From: Tundrisphaera sp051175315
Lineage (GTDB): Bacteria > Planctomycetota > Planctomycetia > Isosphaerales > Isosphaeraceae
Direction: 5' to 3'
Length of the DNA stretch: 64,000 bases
Assembly: GCF_051175315.1 (NCBI RefSeq)
Contig: NZ_CP195100.1
Coordinates: 2,356,001-2,420,000, forward strand
In this document: piece after piece, positions 15,896 through 25,505 of the stretch
Layout of the letters: each line of letters starts with the position of its first letter
Position numbering within the stretch: the stretch's first letter is position 1
Notes under the pieces: model-generated
What the model was told of the DNA's origin: nothing
Database searches by the model: none
What the model saw: the letters and a program-made list of their open reading frames with translations, nothing else
Program-made: the position numbers and the translations under genes

Positions 15896-17380
15896 ATGAT
15901 CGCCCCCCGAATGGCGAGGAAATCGCCGCCCCTCTTGCTCGCGTGGCTCGCGGCCCCGATCGTCGCCGGCCTCGTCGCCGGGCGGCCCGCCCCGGCCGCG
16001 GAGCGGAGGCCGTCGATCCTGGTCATCCTGCCCGACCAGTGGCGCGGGCAGGACCTCGGCGTGATGGGCAACCCCGACGTCCGCACCCCCCACGCCGATC
16101 GCCTGGCGTCCGAGGGGCTCCTGTTCCGCCACACGTTCGCCAACACCCCGGTCTGCTGCCCGGCGCGGGCCATCCTGCTGACCGGCAAATATCCCCACAA
16201 GAACGGGATGATGGCCAACGACCTCCGGCTCCGCGACGAGGAGACGACCCTCGCCGAGATCCTGTCCCGGCAGGGCTACCGCACCGGGTTCATCGGCAAG
16301 TGGCACCTCGACGGCGGCAAACGCCAGCCGGGGTTCATCCCCCCCGGGCCCCGCCGCCAGGGCTTCGCCTACTGGGCCGCCAACGAGTGCGACCATCGCC
16401 ACTTCCGCCCGACCTACTTCCGCGACACCCCCGAGCCGATCGTCGACAACCGCTATGAGCCCGAGGTCTGGGTCGACCGCGCCATCGAATTCCTCCATCA
16501 AGGCGGGGACGAGCCGTTCTTCCTGGTCGTCTCGATGGGGCCGCCGCACGACCCCTACGGCGCCCCGGAGGCGTTCCGCAAGCTCTACGATCCCGACAAG
16601 CTGACGATGAGGCCGAACTGGGAGCCGGGCGTCGACGGGGGCGGCCGGCCCCAGATCGCCCACTACTACGCGGCCATCTCCGCCGTCGATGACCAGGTCG
16701 GCCGGCTCATCAAGGCGCTTGACGACTCGGGGCGGGGCCGGGATACGATCGTCATGCTCACCTCCGACCACGGCGACATGCTCGGCTCGCAGGGGGAGCG
16801 GCTCAAGCGCAAGCCCTGGGAGGAGTCGATCCGCGTCCCCGGCATCGTCCGCTATCCCGCCGGGATCAAGCCGGGCCGCGTGACCGACGCGTTCCTGTCG
16901 CACGTCGACATGGCCCCGACCCTGCTGGCCCTGTGCGGCATCGCCGCCCCCGGCGACATGCAGGGGGCCGACCTGTCGGGGGTGGTCCTCGGCCGCGAGG
17001 GGGCCGCGTCCCCGGACTCGGTCTTCTTCCAGCTCTTCGTCCCCTACGCGAGCGATCATGTCCCGCACCCCTGGCGCGGGGTCCGGACCGAGCACTTCAT
17101 GTACGCGCGGTCCGAGGACGGCCCCTGGGTCCTCTACAACATCAAGGCCGACCCCTACGAGCGGAGCAACATGGCCCACGTCCCCGGCTCCGCCCACCTC
17201 CTCCACGAGATGGAGGTGAAGCTCGCCGACTGGATGCGGAAGACCGGGGACGCATGGACGTTCAACACCTCGGTCCCGGTCGACGACAAGGGCCGCCTGT
17301 ATCGCTACGAGACCTTCACCACGATCCAGGAGTACCTGGACTGGGCCGCGAAGCATCCCGGCCTGGCCCCGGTCGATTGA
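15896..17380 (+). CDS. Secreted sulfatase
   Basis: A 494-residue sulfatase of the alkaline phosphatase superfamily. A signal peptide (residues ~1-36, ending PAPAAE) is followed by the metal-binding start PSILVILPDQWRGQD. The formylglycine site is C87-C-P-A-R91, followed by AILLTGKYPHKNG, as in group I sulfatases. Further metal and substrate residues are visible in GKWHLDGGK and SDHGDMLGSQGE. It hydrolyses sulfate esters, probably from algal or host polysaccharides, and needs a formylglycine-generating enzyme not present in this window. AGGAG lies 10 nt before the ATG. Planctomycetes carry unusually many sulfatases. Confidence 0.94.
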   Translation: MIAPRMARKSPPLLLAWLAAPIVAGLVAGRPAPAAERRPSILVILPDQWRGQDLGVMGNPDVRTPHADRLASEGLLFRHTFANTPVCCPARAILLTGKYPHKNGMMANDLRLRDEETTLAEILSRQGYRTGFIGKWHLDGGKRQPGFIPPGPRRQGFAYWAANECDHRHFRPTYFRDTPEPIVDNRYEPEVWVDRAIEFLHQGGDEPFFLVVSMGPPHDPYGAPEAFRKLYDPDKLTMRPNWEPGVDGGGRPQIAHYYAAISAVDDQVGRLIKALDDSGRGRDTIVMLTSDHGDMLGSQGERLKRKPWEESIRVPGIVRYPAGIKPGRVTDAFLSHVDMAPTLLALCGIAAPGDMQGADLSGVVLGREGAASPDSVFFQLFVPYASDHVPHPWRGVRTEHFMYARSEDGPWVLYNIKADPYERSNMAHVPGSAHLLHEMEVKLADWMRKTGDAWTFNTSVPVDDKGRLYRYETFTTIQEYLDWAAKHPGLAPVD

Positions 17381-17419
17381 GCGGGGCCGGCCCGGATGGC
17401 GGCGGAGCGGCGGGCCGGC

Positions 17420-19531
17420 TCACTCCGCCCGGCGCGCCGGGGCGTCGAACGGGGCGGCGACCGGCTCGACCAGGCTGTTGTCGTGGACCAGCGCCCCGGC
17501 CGCCCCGATGAAGAAGCTCCGCCCCTCGGCGACTTCGAGGTTGAACACCGGCTGGACCCGGTCGTCGGCCACGGCCGTCACGGAGGCGACCCCGCCGACG
17601 GTGCGCACCCGGTCCCCCACCTTCAATTCGCGGGCCATGACCCAGCCCTGGCCCGCCTTCCAGAAGCGGTGGATGCCGGTGACGACCACGTCGTCCTGAT
17701 CGAGCGTGATCCGCAGCGTCGCGTTGGGCGGGTTGTGGAACACGGCGACGATCGGCTGGTAGCCCAGGGCGCCGGTCGCGGCGTCCTGCACCAGCACCCG
17801 ATCGCCGGCGTTCAGGGTCTCGATCGCCCGCGACCCGGCATCGGTGCGGACCATCGTCCCGGCGCCGAAGCAGGAGTGGCGGAGCCGCTGGACGCTGACG
17901 ACCGGCCCGTCGACGATTGTCGTCGGGGCAACCTGGGGGACATATCCCAGGGGGACATCTTCCGTGAAAGTGCTCGGGGATTGGGTGGCCGAGGCCAGGA
18001 CCGCGTATCCTTCCTGGTCGGTCCACCAGGCCGACCAGGCGGCCTGATTCTCGCCGAAATCCTGCCCGGTGACGCTCCGCATGGCCAGGAGGACCGGGTC
18101 GTTCGCCCGGCGGGTCTCCTCGTTGGTGCGATCGATCATGGCCACGTCCTCGGCCAACTGCCGCTGGGCCACCTCGGCCGTCCTCTGAACCTCAAGCATC
18201 ATCTGTCCGATGGGGATGGCAGCCCGTTGACTGGTCGTGACCTGGATTCGCCCCCCCCTGAAGCTCGGGTCGTCGTCCCATTTGATGGCCGCCGATTTCT
18301 GGGCATCCAGGACCTTCTGGAGCGCATCGCGGGTCCTGGAGTCGGCGACCAACTCCTTGAGCTTCGCGGAATCCGTCGCGTGGTTCTCGTCGGATTGCCG
18401 GCTCATCCGGCGGGATTCTTCTTCACTGTAGTTGGTGATCCGGTCCGGGAGTGGCACGAACAGGATCGGCAGGCCATCGGGCCCAGATTCCACGAACGAT
18501 CCCGGCACGGCGGCGACCTGCGGCATGGCCGGCGGGGCGTACACCCGGCGGACGTTGGCCTTCTTCCCCTCGATGAACAGCTCGCCCGGCGAGCCGGGGC
18601 CGCCCACCGGCTTGACCTCGTACTTGATCGGGTCGCGGATCAGGCCGATCCAGAGACGGACGAACTCGCGCGGGTCGCGGCGGCGGAGCACCTCCACGGC
18701 GGCGCGGCGGACCTCGGCGTCGGGCGACATGACCGCCAGGCCGGCCAGGACCCGCGAGGCGGCCGGGGCGTCGATCTGGGCCAGCAACCGCACGGCGACC
18801 GCCTGGTCGGCCGGCTTCCGGGTGCCGAAGACCCGGGCGATGGTCGGGACGGCGAGGGGGTCGGTCACCTCGACCATGGCGGCCTCGGCCTCGGCGCGGC
18901 GGGCCGGGTTGGCCAGCATCCCCTTCCACTTCTTGAGCAGGGGCTCCCAGCGGCGATCGGCCTGCTTGCGGGCCTCGGCCTCGGCCCGGGCGGCGGCGAC
19001 CTGGGCGTCGGTCATCCAGCGGCCGTCGTGACGGGCATAGCCCAGGCGCTTCCAGGCCGCGTCGCGCGACGGGTCGAGCCGGGTGACGGCGGTCAGGTGG
19101 GCGCGGGCCTGGTCGGCCAGGCCGTTCTCCTCGCACCACTGGGCCATCCGCCACTGGCCTTCGCCGGTGTAAGGGGCCCTGGACCGGCGGTCGTCGTACT
19201 CGGCCAGCAGGCGGGCCCGGTCGGCGTCGGCCTTGAGCTTGTCGGCGACCGCCTCGGGGCTCTGCCACTTGCCGCGGTAGGCGACCAGGCCCATCAGCCC
19301 GCGCGCGGTGGCGTGCGACGGGTCGGCCAGGACGGCCAGTGCCAGGTGGCGGAACCGCTGGGCCTGGAGGCCATGCGCCTCGCACCACAGGGCCAGCCTG
19401 ACCTGGGCGTCCGGGTCGCGGGCGGCCTCGGCCCGCTTCGCCTCGTACTCGGCCAGGGGGGCGGCGGGGGCGGCGTCCGGGGCCTGGCCGGAGGCCAGCA
19501 GCGACAATCCGACGACCAGCGGGGCGAGCAT
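17420..19531 (-). CDS. Secreted Hint-domain protein, copy 1
   Basis: A 703-residue protein. A signal peptide (~1-20) leads into TPR-like helices (LALWCEAHGLQAQRFRHLAL; AYRGKWQSPEA; LDPSRDAAWKRLGY) and a HEAT-like stretch (~225-300). The last 150 residues form a Hint (hedgehog/intein) domain: C554 in HSCFGAGT is the autoprocessing nucleophile, RAIETLNAGDRVLVQD is the first strand block, TGIHRFW supplies the TxxH histidine, and the end is VFNLEVAEGRSFFIGAAGALVHDN. H683-D684-N685 replaces the usual HN end. Only an 18-residue tail (SLVEPV...ARRAE) follows, so no toxin domain is attached. GGAGG lies 8 nt before the ATG. It is a tandem paralogue of the gene at 19698-21788. Confidence 0.85.
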   Translation of the reverse strand: MLAPLVVGLSLLASGQAPDAAPAAPLAEYEAKRAEAARDPDAQVRLALWCEAHGLQAQRFRHLALAVLADPSHATARGLMGLVAYRGKWQSPEAVADKLKADADRARLLAEYDDRRSRAPYTGEGQWRMAQWCEENGLADQARAHLTAVTRLDPSRDAAWKRLGYARHDGRWMTDAQVAAARAEAEARKQADRRWEPLLKKWKGMLANPARRAEAEAAMVEVTDPLAVPTIARVFGTRKPADQAVAVRLLAQIDAPAASRVLAGLAVMSPDAEVRRAAVEVLRRRDPREFVRLWIGLIRDPIKYEVKPVGGPGSPGELFIEGKKANVRRVYAPPAMPQVAAVPGSFVESGPDGLPILFVPLPDRITNYSEEESRRMSRQSDENHATDSAKLKELVADSRTRDALQKVLDAQKSAAIKWDDDPSFRGGRIQVTTSQRAAIPIGQMMLEVQRTAEVAQRQLAEDVAMIDRTNEETRRANDPVLLAMRSVTGQDFGENQAAWSAWWTDQEGYAVLASATQSPSTFTEDVPLGYVPQVAPTTIVDGPVVSVQRLRHSCFGAGTMVRTDAGSRAIETLNAGDRVLVQDAATGALGYQPIVAVFHNPPNATLRITLDQDDVVVTGIHRFWKAGQGWVMARELKVGDRVRTVGGVASVTAVADDRVQPVFNLEVAEGRSFFIGAAGALVHDNSLVEPVAAPFDAPARRAE

Positions 19532-19697
19532 GGGAGAGACCTCCGGGCGAAGGGCGTTGGTCGATTCTCGGGGCCGATGTCCGTCGCGTGCGCCCGCCCG
19601 CGATGCCCCGGGGCGATCCCTATCTCATAGGAGTCTGCCGATTCGGGCACGACCTGACGAAGATTCGGGACATCGCCCGGGATCGGCCCGGCGTGCG

Positions 19698-21788
19698 TCA
19701 CTCCGCGCGGCGGGCCGGGGCGTCGAACGGGTCGGAGACGGGCTCGACCAGGCTGTTGTCGTGGGCCAGGGTGCCCGCCTCGCCGACGAAGAAGCTGCCC
19801 CCCTCGGCGACCTGGAGGTTGAACACCGGCTGGACCCGGTCGTCCTCCACCGAACGGACCTGCGCCGTGCCCCCGACGGTGCGGAGCGTATCGCCGACCT
19901 TCAATTCGCGGGCCATGACCCAGCCCTGGCCCGCCTTCCAGAAGCGGTGGATGGCGGTGGAGACGATGGCCTCGCCGCCCAGGTCGATCCGCAGCGTCGG
20001 CGCCGGGCGGTTGTGGAACACGGCCAGGACCGGCTGATAGCCCAGGGCCCCGGTCCGGGCGTCCTGGGTCAGCACCCGGTCGCCGACCCGGATCGCCTCG
20101 ATCGGCCGGGGCCCGGCCAGGGTGCGGACCGGCGTGCCGGCGGCGAAGCAGCTGTGCCGGAACCGGAAGGCCGTCTCGACCGTCGTCGTCGCCTGGCCGG
20201 ACTGGTTCACCACCGTCGGGGCGACCCCTTGCGGGAGGTAGGCCAGGGGGACGTTCTCCATGATGGTGGGGACGGGTTGCGACTGACTCGCCTGGAAGGC
20301 ATAGCCCAGGTCGTCGGCCCACCACTTGCCCCAGGCCTCGGGGGAGTCCCCCAGGTCCGCGCCGGTGACCCCCCGCAGGACCTGCGTGACCCGGTCGTTG
20401 CGGAGGGCGACCTCCGCGTTATCGGCGTCGATGGCCCGGATGTCATCGAGCTGTTGCTGTTGCGCGACCAGGGCCGACTGCTGATACTGGGCCATGATCT
20501 GGCCGACCGGGATCTCGACCCGGTGCTCTGTGGGGGTGGACGTGGTCCGGGTGGTGATCTTCTCCAGCTGTCGGCGCCTGGGCAGACCGAACCGGCCCGG
20601 ATTGTCCCGGGGGCCCTCCCATTCGGTCTTCACCCCGGGAGGCGCGGCGGCCACCGCCTGCACATCGAGGATTTCCTCTCGCGTGGCGACCGACGTGCCC
20701 AGGAAGCGCGACACCACCGGCAGGCCGAAGGCGTCGTAGCCGATCGGCTCGCCGGGGAAGATGGGGATGTGGGGCATGGCCGGCGGGGCGTACATCCGCT
20801 GGACGTTGAATTCCTTCCCCTCGACGAACAGGACCCCGGGCGAGCCGGGGCCGCCCACCGGCCGGACCTCGTACTTGACCTTCTTCCGGAGCAGGGCGAT
20901 CACCGCGCCCAGGTACTCGCGGGTGTCGCGGTTCCGGAGCGTCTCGGTCGCCGAGCGCCGCACGTCCGCCGAGTCGGCGAAGACGGCCAGCATGGCCAGG
21001 GCCATCGAGGCCCGGGGGGCGTCGATCTGGCCGAACAGCTGCACGGCCCGCGAGAGGCTCCGCTCGTTGGGATTCGAGGCGACGAAGGCCGACCAGGCCG
21101 ACGGGACGGCGTGGGGGTCGGTGACGCCGGCCAGTGCCCGCTCCGCCTCCTCGCGCCGCGCCGGGTCGTTGAGCCAGCCCCTCCACTTCGCCAGGAGCGG
21201 CTTCCAGCGCTTGTCGCCCTGCTTGCGGGCCTCGGCCTCCGCCTTCGCGGCGGCGATCCGGGCCTCGGTCATCCATTGGCCGTTGTACTTCCGGCACCCC
21301 AGCCGCTTCCAGGCCGCGTCGCGGGTCGGGTCGAGCCGGACCACGGTGGTCAGGTGGGCCCTGGCCTCGGCGTCCAGCCCGTTCTCCTCGCACCACAGGG
21401 CCAGCTGCCACTGGGCGTCGGCGGTTTCGGCCACGCCTTCGCGGCGGGCGTTGTACTTGGCCAGGGCGTTCCGGAGTTTCGCGTCCTCATCGATGGCCTC
21501 GCCCACCGCCTTCGGGCTCTGCCACTTGCCGCGGTAGGCGACCAGGCCCATCAGCCCGCGCGCGGTGGCGTGGGAGGGGTCGGCCAGGACGGCCAGGGCG
21601 AGGTGGCGGAACCGCTGGGCCTGGAGGCCATGCGCCTCGCACCACAGGGCGAGCCTGACCTGGGCGTCCGGGTCGCGGCCGACCTCGGCCCGCTTCGCCT
21701 CGTAGGCGGCGAGATCGGCGGGCGGCGGTGCATCCGGGGCCGCCCCGGCGGACAGCAGCGCGAGACCGACGAGCAGGGGGGGGAGCAT
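19698..21788 (-). CDS. Secreted Hint-domain protein, copy 2
   Basis: A 696-residue paralogue of the downstream gene, with the same order: signal peptide, TPR-like helices, HEAT-like region, a variable middle, then a 150-residue Hint domain starting at C547 (HSCFAAGTPVRT) and ending AHDN plus the same 18-residue tail type. The two Hint domains align over 150 positions without a gap by my reading, while the middle parts (~330-480) have drifted and differ in length. Start at 21788 with GGAGG 8-9 nt upstream. Known Hint domains cleave or splice themselves; here release of the large N-terminal part at the cysteine is plausible but unproven. The gap between the two genes is 166 nt. Confidence 0.85.
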   Translation of the reverse strand: MLPPLLVGLALLSAGAAPDAPPPADLAAYEAKRAEVGRDPDAQVRLALWCEAHGLQAQRFRHLALAVLADPSHATARGLMGLVAYRGKWQSPKAVGEAIDEDAKLRNALAKYNARREGVAETADAQWQLALWCEENGLDAEARAHLTTVVRLDPTRDAAWKRLGCRKYNGQWMTEARIAAAKAEAEARKQGDKRWKPLLAKWRGWLNDPARREEAERALAGVTDPHAVPSAWSAFVASNPNERSLSRAVQLFGQIDAPRASMALAMLAVFADSADVRRSATETLRNRDTREYLGAVIALLRKKVKYEVRPVGGPGSPGVLFVEGKEFNVQRMYAPPAMPHIPIFPGEPIGYDAFGLPVVSRFLGTSVATREEILDVQAVAAAPPGVKTEWEGPRDNPGRFGLPRRRQLEKITTRTTSTPTEHRVEIPVGQIMAQYQQSALVAQQQQLDDIRAIDADNAEVALRNDRVTQVLRGVTGADLGDSPEAWGKWWADDLGYAFQASQSQPVPTIMENVPLAYLPQGVAPTVVNQSGQATTTVETAFRFRHSCFAAGTPVRTLAGPRPIEAIRVGDRVLTQDARTGALGYQPVLAVFHNRPAPTLRIDLGGEAIVSTAIHRFWKAGQGWVMARELKVGDTLRTVGGTAQVRSVEDDRVQPVFNLQVAEGGSFFVGEAGTLAHDNSLVEPVSDPFDAPARRAE

Positions 21789-21893
21789 GGGCGAGGCCTC
21801 CGGGAGCGGGTGAGCGTGCGGGCGGCGGGCCTCGCCCTTCCCGGGGACGGGCCCCACGCGAGCGATCCGGATTTGCACTCGCCCGCGATGACC

Positions 21894-21899
21894 ATTGTA
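21894..21899 (-). promoter_or_regulatory. Candidate -10 element upstream of Hint copy 2
   Basis: On the minus strand this reads TACAAT within GGCAGACTCTACAAT, about 105 nt before the start codon. The same GGCAGACTC-(C)TA block followed by ATCG(C) also occurs upstream of copy 1, near 19625-19640, where the hexamer is TATGAG. Shared sequence before both genes suggests the promoter was copied with the gene. No good -35 hexamer was found, so this is tentative. Confidence 0.3.
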
Positions 21900-21957
21900 G
21901 AGTCTGCCGGGCCCGGGGAAAACTAACGAAGAAATCGGATCATGCTCGAATTATCCA

Positions 21958-23250
21958 TCATCCGGGGATCGGCGGATCCGGGGCCGAGGGAGGCGGCGGG
22001 GCCTCGGGGGCCTTGTCGCGACGCTCGATCTGCCGGTCCAGGGTGCGCACCAGCGTTTCCTGCGCGGCCCGTTCGCGATCGATGAACCGGACGGTTTGAT
22101 ACGAGACCCCGTAGAATCGCCGCGTCAGGAACGAGGATTCGTACCAGGCGGCCAGCTTGGCGGGCGCCAGCCTCCGCGCCTCGGGGGGCGTGCCCGGTCC
22201 GGCCTCGTAGATCGGGGGCTTCATGCTGGCGAGCCGGGCGCGACGGGCGGCCGGCTTGTCCTCCTCGGCCAGCCAGTTCGCGACCAGGAGCCGGCTGATC
22301 CGGATGGCCCGCTCGCGCTCGGCGTTGATGACGAACCGGCCCCGGTGCAGGGCCGTCTTGGGGCCGGCGGGGATGCTCAGATCCTGGACCCAATCGGCCG
22401 GGTCATCGGGCTGGCGCGGGGGGATGAAGAAATAGTCGATCAAGTTGCCCGGGTCGTCCAGGTCGTGGAGGAAGATCAGATACTCCATCTTGATCGCGTC
22501 GGATCGCGGGGCCGTCAGGGCGTCGATGGCGATCACCTCGGCGCGGGCCCGGCGGAGCAGGGGGGCATCGACCCGGGGATCGCCCGACCAGTCGCCGATC
22601 GCATCGGCGGCTTGCTTGTGGATCGCGGCGCCGACGGTCCGCTCGATCTGGAAGCCGTGCCGGCCGGTGTGCCGGCTCGACCGGAGGGCGGCGCGATACC
22701 ATCCCCAGGCCCCGGCCATGTCCCCCTCGGCCTCGAGCCGCTTGCCCTCCAGCACCGCCAACCGACCCAGCATGCGCAACGAGAACGTCACCGGCAGGAG
22801 GGTGTTGAGTCCCAGCCCCTCGGGATGAGTGTAGAGGGCGTCGGGCTTCTCGCTCCCGGCCCGGTAGGCCGCCAGGGCCGTCTGGGAAGCGGCGAGCAGG
22901 GTGCGCCATTCCGGCCCGGCCTCCGCCCACGTCCGGGGGTCTTTCTCCGACCCGGGCCAGGGCCTCTGAGTCTGGAAGGTCCGCAAGGGGCCCTTGAGCA
23001 ACGCGTGGGCCTCGCGGTACTCCACGAAGGCGTTGCGGTCATCCTCCACGCGGACCCGGATGTGGGCCGCCTCGAACGCCGCCACATCGAACGGGTCGCC
23101 GATGTCGGGCAGCCCCCAGAGCTGCGTCGCCCACCACGCCCACGCCCCCAGGATCAGGGCCGTCGACACGCCCCCGAGCAGCGCGAGCCAGGGGTGGCGA
23201 GTCGCCCAGGCCGGCAGGCGTGAAAACCGCCGACGCCTCGTCATTTCCAT
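21958..23250 (-). CDS. Single-pass membrane hypothetical protein
   Basis: A 430-residue protein I cannot assign. A basic N-terminus (TRRRRFSRLPAW) precedes one membrane segment (WLALLGGVSTALILGAWAWWATQLWGL, about residues 20-45); the remainder should face outside the cytoplasm. The soluble part is helical, with a TPR-like stretch (EGKRLEAEGDMAGAWGWYRAALRSSRHTGR, ~165-195) and conserved Trp/Arg positions. It ends in a proline-rich tail. GGAGG is 7 nt before the first ATG. Similar long helical membrane-anchored proteins are frequent in planctomycete genomes without known function. Confidence 0.75.
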   Translation of the reverse strand: MEMTRRRRFSRLPAWATRHPWLALLGGVSTALILGAWAWWATQLWGLPDIGDPFDVAAFEAAHIRVRVEDDRNAFVEYREAHALLKGPLRTFQTQRPWPGSEKDPRTWAEAGPEWRTLLAASQTALAAYRAGSEKPDALYTHPEGLGLNTLLPVTFSLRMLGRLAVLEGKRLEAEGDMAGAWGWYRAALRSSRHTGRHGFQIERTVGAAIHKQAADAIGDWSGDPRVDAPLLRRARAEVIAIDALTAPRSDAIKMEYLIFLHDLDDPGNLIDYFFIPPRQPDDPADWVQDLSIPAGPKTALHRGRFVINAERERAIRISRLLVANWLAEEDKPAARRARLASMKPPIYEAGPGTPPEARRLAPAKLAAWYESSFLTRRFYGVSYQTVRFIDRERAAQETLVRTLDRQIERRDKAPEAPPPPSAPDPPIPG

Positions 23251-23413
23251 CCCGCGGCCTCCTTCTCGGACGATTGTCGATTTCGGAGTCTATCGCCTCG
23301 TCGGTTGGCTGTCAAAGACGGATGTCATAGGGACGGGGCCACTGGCCGGGAGGGGCCCGCGGGGGTAGGTTGGGGCGGGATGGCCGCGGATTTCATGACG
23401 GGGGAGATCATCG

Positions 23414-24274
23414 ATGCGACTGGTGACCGTGCGGACCGATCGGGGGCCTCGGGCGTGCGGCGTGCGGGGCGGGAGGTACGTGGACCTGTGCGACGCCGAC
23501 CCCGGGCTGCCCGCGACCGTCCGGGGGCTGCTGGCCGAGGGGGCGGAGGGGCTGCGGCGGGCGGGGGCCGCCGTCGCATCCGGGACGACGACCTACGACC
23601 CGGCGACGGTCGAGCACCTGGCGCCGGTGCCCGACCCGGCCAAGATCGTCTGCCTGGGGATGAACTACCGCGACCACGCAGCCGAGGTCGGGGCCGAGCC
23701 CCCGGCGGAGCCGATCCTGTTCAGCAAGTACGCGACCGCCCTGATCGGCCACGGGGCGTCGATCGTCCTGCCCCGATGCAGCGACGTGGTCGACTACGAG
23801 GCCGAACTCGTCGTGGTGATCGGGCGGGGGGGCAAGGACATCCCCGAGGCGCGGGCCTACGACCACGTCGGGGGTTATGCGGCCGGGCACGACGTGAGCG
23901 CCAGGGACTGGCAGCTCCGCAAGCCGGGGCGGCAGTGGATGGCCGGCAAGACGTTCGACACCTTCGCGCCGGTCGGCCCGTGGCTGGTGACGGCCGACGA
24001 GGTGCCGGATCCCCACGCCCTCGGCATCCGGCTCCGCCTGAACGGGGAGACGATGCAGGACTCGAAGACCTCGCAATTGATCTTCCGGGTCGACGCGGTG
24101 GTGGCCCACCTGTCGCGGCTGTTCACCCTGGAGCCGGGCGACCTGATCTTCACCGGCACCCCGCCCGGGGTGGGCATGGCGCGCAAGCCCCCGGTATGGC
24201 TGAGGCCGGGCGACGCGGTGGAGGTGGAGATCGACGGGTTGGGGACGCTCCGCAACCCGGTCGTCGGCCCGTGA
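23414..24274 (+). CDS. Fumarylacetoacetate hydrolase family protein
   Basis: A 286-residue FAH-superfamily enzyme. The core starts at KIVCLGMNYRDHAAEVG and contains the metal-binding acids in VVDYEAELVVVIG (E-x-E) and the following Asp of GYAAGHDVSARDWQ. The C-terminal signature is GDLIFTGTPPGVGMARKPPVWLRPGD. This is the architecture of 2-hydroxyhepta-2,4-diene-1,7-dioate isomerases and acylpyruvate hydrolases, which act on beta-diketo acids from aromatic or sugar breakdown. The true substrate cannot be decided. GGGGGAG sits about 7 nt upstream of the ATG. No pathway neighbours are visible. Confidence 0.9.
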   Translation: MRLVTVRTDRGPRACGVRGGRYVDLCDADPGLPATVRGLLAEGAEGLRRAGAAVASGTTTYDPATVEHLAPVPDPAKIVCLGMNYRDHAAEVGAEPPAEPILFSKYATALIGHGASIVLPRCSDVVDYEAELVVVIGRGGKDIPEARAYDHVGGYAAGHDVSARDWQLRKPGRQWMAGKTFDTFAPVGPWLVTADEVPDPHALGIRLRLNGETMQDSKTSQLIFRVDAVVAHLSRLFTLEPGDLIFTGTPPGVGMARKPPVWLRPGDAVEVEIDGLGTLRNPVVGP

Positions 24275-24650
24275 GGGGCGGGGAAGGCTGCCGCCTGTCG
24301 GCCGGGAATTTCGAAGACTTGAGCTTTACTCGGCCGGCGATCTGGATTATTGTCCCGCCGGTTCGCTTCCGTCTCTCCGGCCCAGGCCGGCGGGCACGGA
24401 TGGAAGTTCGGCACGCCCAGGGGTGGTTCCCGGGGCGAGGAAAGGAATCCCGAGTCGAATTGGGCAGGATCGCCGCCGCGTCATTCCTCGTGATGACACG
24501 ACCCCTTTGAGACCGACGCAAGCCGCCGAGTGGCCGCCTCCCGGATCCCCCGGGATCGAGGACGGTTCCGCCGGCGTCACGGATGATTTTTGTCCTCCAA
24601 GTCGGCCTCGGGGCGGTCAGGGCGCGATCCTGTTTCAGGAGATGGAATCG
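24275..24650. other. Intergenic region upstream of the PEP-CTERM triplet
   Basis: Holds the leader of the first PEP-CTERM gene, including the AGGAG at 24637-24641. It has several lower-GC patches (for example around 24310-24355 and 24580-24600) where a promoter could lie, but I found no convincing paired hexamers. No supported ORF. Confidence 0.4.
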
Positions 24651-25292
24651 ATGCGTATGAGCTTCGGCAAGATCGTTCTTCGGGCGTCGGCCTTCGCCCT
24701 GGCGTGCGTCGCCTTGGTCGGTTCGGACGCCAAGGCGGCCGCCCTGCACACCTACAGCACCTCGGGCGGCCTCCTCGGCGACGGCATCACCGGGGAGAAC
24801 CTGATCACCTTCAACCCCGTGGTCTCGGGCGCCTACACGGCGACCTCGAACATCAGCCTGGGCGAGTTCGTCATCCCCACGCTGGCCAAGAACGACAACT
24901 CGGAGACGATCTACGACAACGCCCGGTTCTCGATCATCTACAACCCGCTGACGATCGCCGGCGACGACTACCCGGCCTCCGCCAAGCCGGTGCTCCTGAC
25001 CGGGACGCTGAACGGCTTCGTCAACAGCAGCCAGTCGAACATCGAGGCGACGTTCGACCCGATCAGCAACCCGATCTTCTCGACCGAGAAGTTCGTGAGC
25101 ACCATCAGCCTGCTCCGCAACCCGGTCTCGCTGGTCGCCCCGACGGCCGGCGGCCGCACCACGGTCGAGGCCCGCGTCAGCTCCAAGGAAGTGGTTCCGA
25201 CTCCCGAGCCGGCCACCGTCGTGATCCTGGCCACCGCCCTGGTCGGCCTGGGCCTCCGCCAGCGGCTCCGCACGGCCCGCAACGCCGGCTGA
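24651..25292 (+). CDS. PEP-CTERM protein, tandem paralogue 1
   Basis: A 213-residue exported protein. A signal peptide (ending SDAKAAA) leads into a beta-rich region, and the C-terminus has a PEP-CTERM sorting signal: VPTPEPATVV, a hydrophobic helix, then QRLRTARNAG. Exosortase would cleave near the PEP and pass the protein to the cell surface. Start chosen at 24651 because AGGAG lies 9 nt upstream; ATGs at 24642 and 24657 are alternatives. Shared motifs with the next two genes (a Tyr/Ser-rich opening, LGEFVIPTL, and LTGTLNGFVNSSQSNIEATFD) show these are paralogues. Confidence 0.85.
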   Translation: MRMSFGKIVLRASAFALACVALVGSDAKAAALHTYSTSGGLLGDGITGENLITFNPVVSGAYTATSNISLGEFVIPTLAKNDNSETIYDNARFSIIYNPLTIAGDDYPASAKPVLLTGTLNGFVNSSQSNIEATFDPISNPIFSTEKFVSTISLLRNPVSLVAPTAGGRTTVEARVSSKEVVPTPEPATVVILATALVGLGLRQRLRTARNAG

Positions 25293-25505
25293 GCGTCGCC
25301 CGCCCTCGATTGACATCGACGCGGCCCCCACGACCGCCGACGGACGCATCGCCCCTCGACCGGGGGGCGACGCCCCCGGCGGCGGGGCCGTCGGGCGACC
25401 CCGCCAACGCCAGCCGACGACGCCGGCCACCCCCCGGATCGCGGCCCCGAAGTCACACCAACGGATTGGTACGCCTCTCGAATGTTCACCGGAGATTCCC
25501 CCGCC

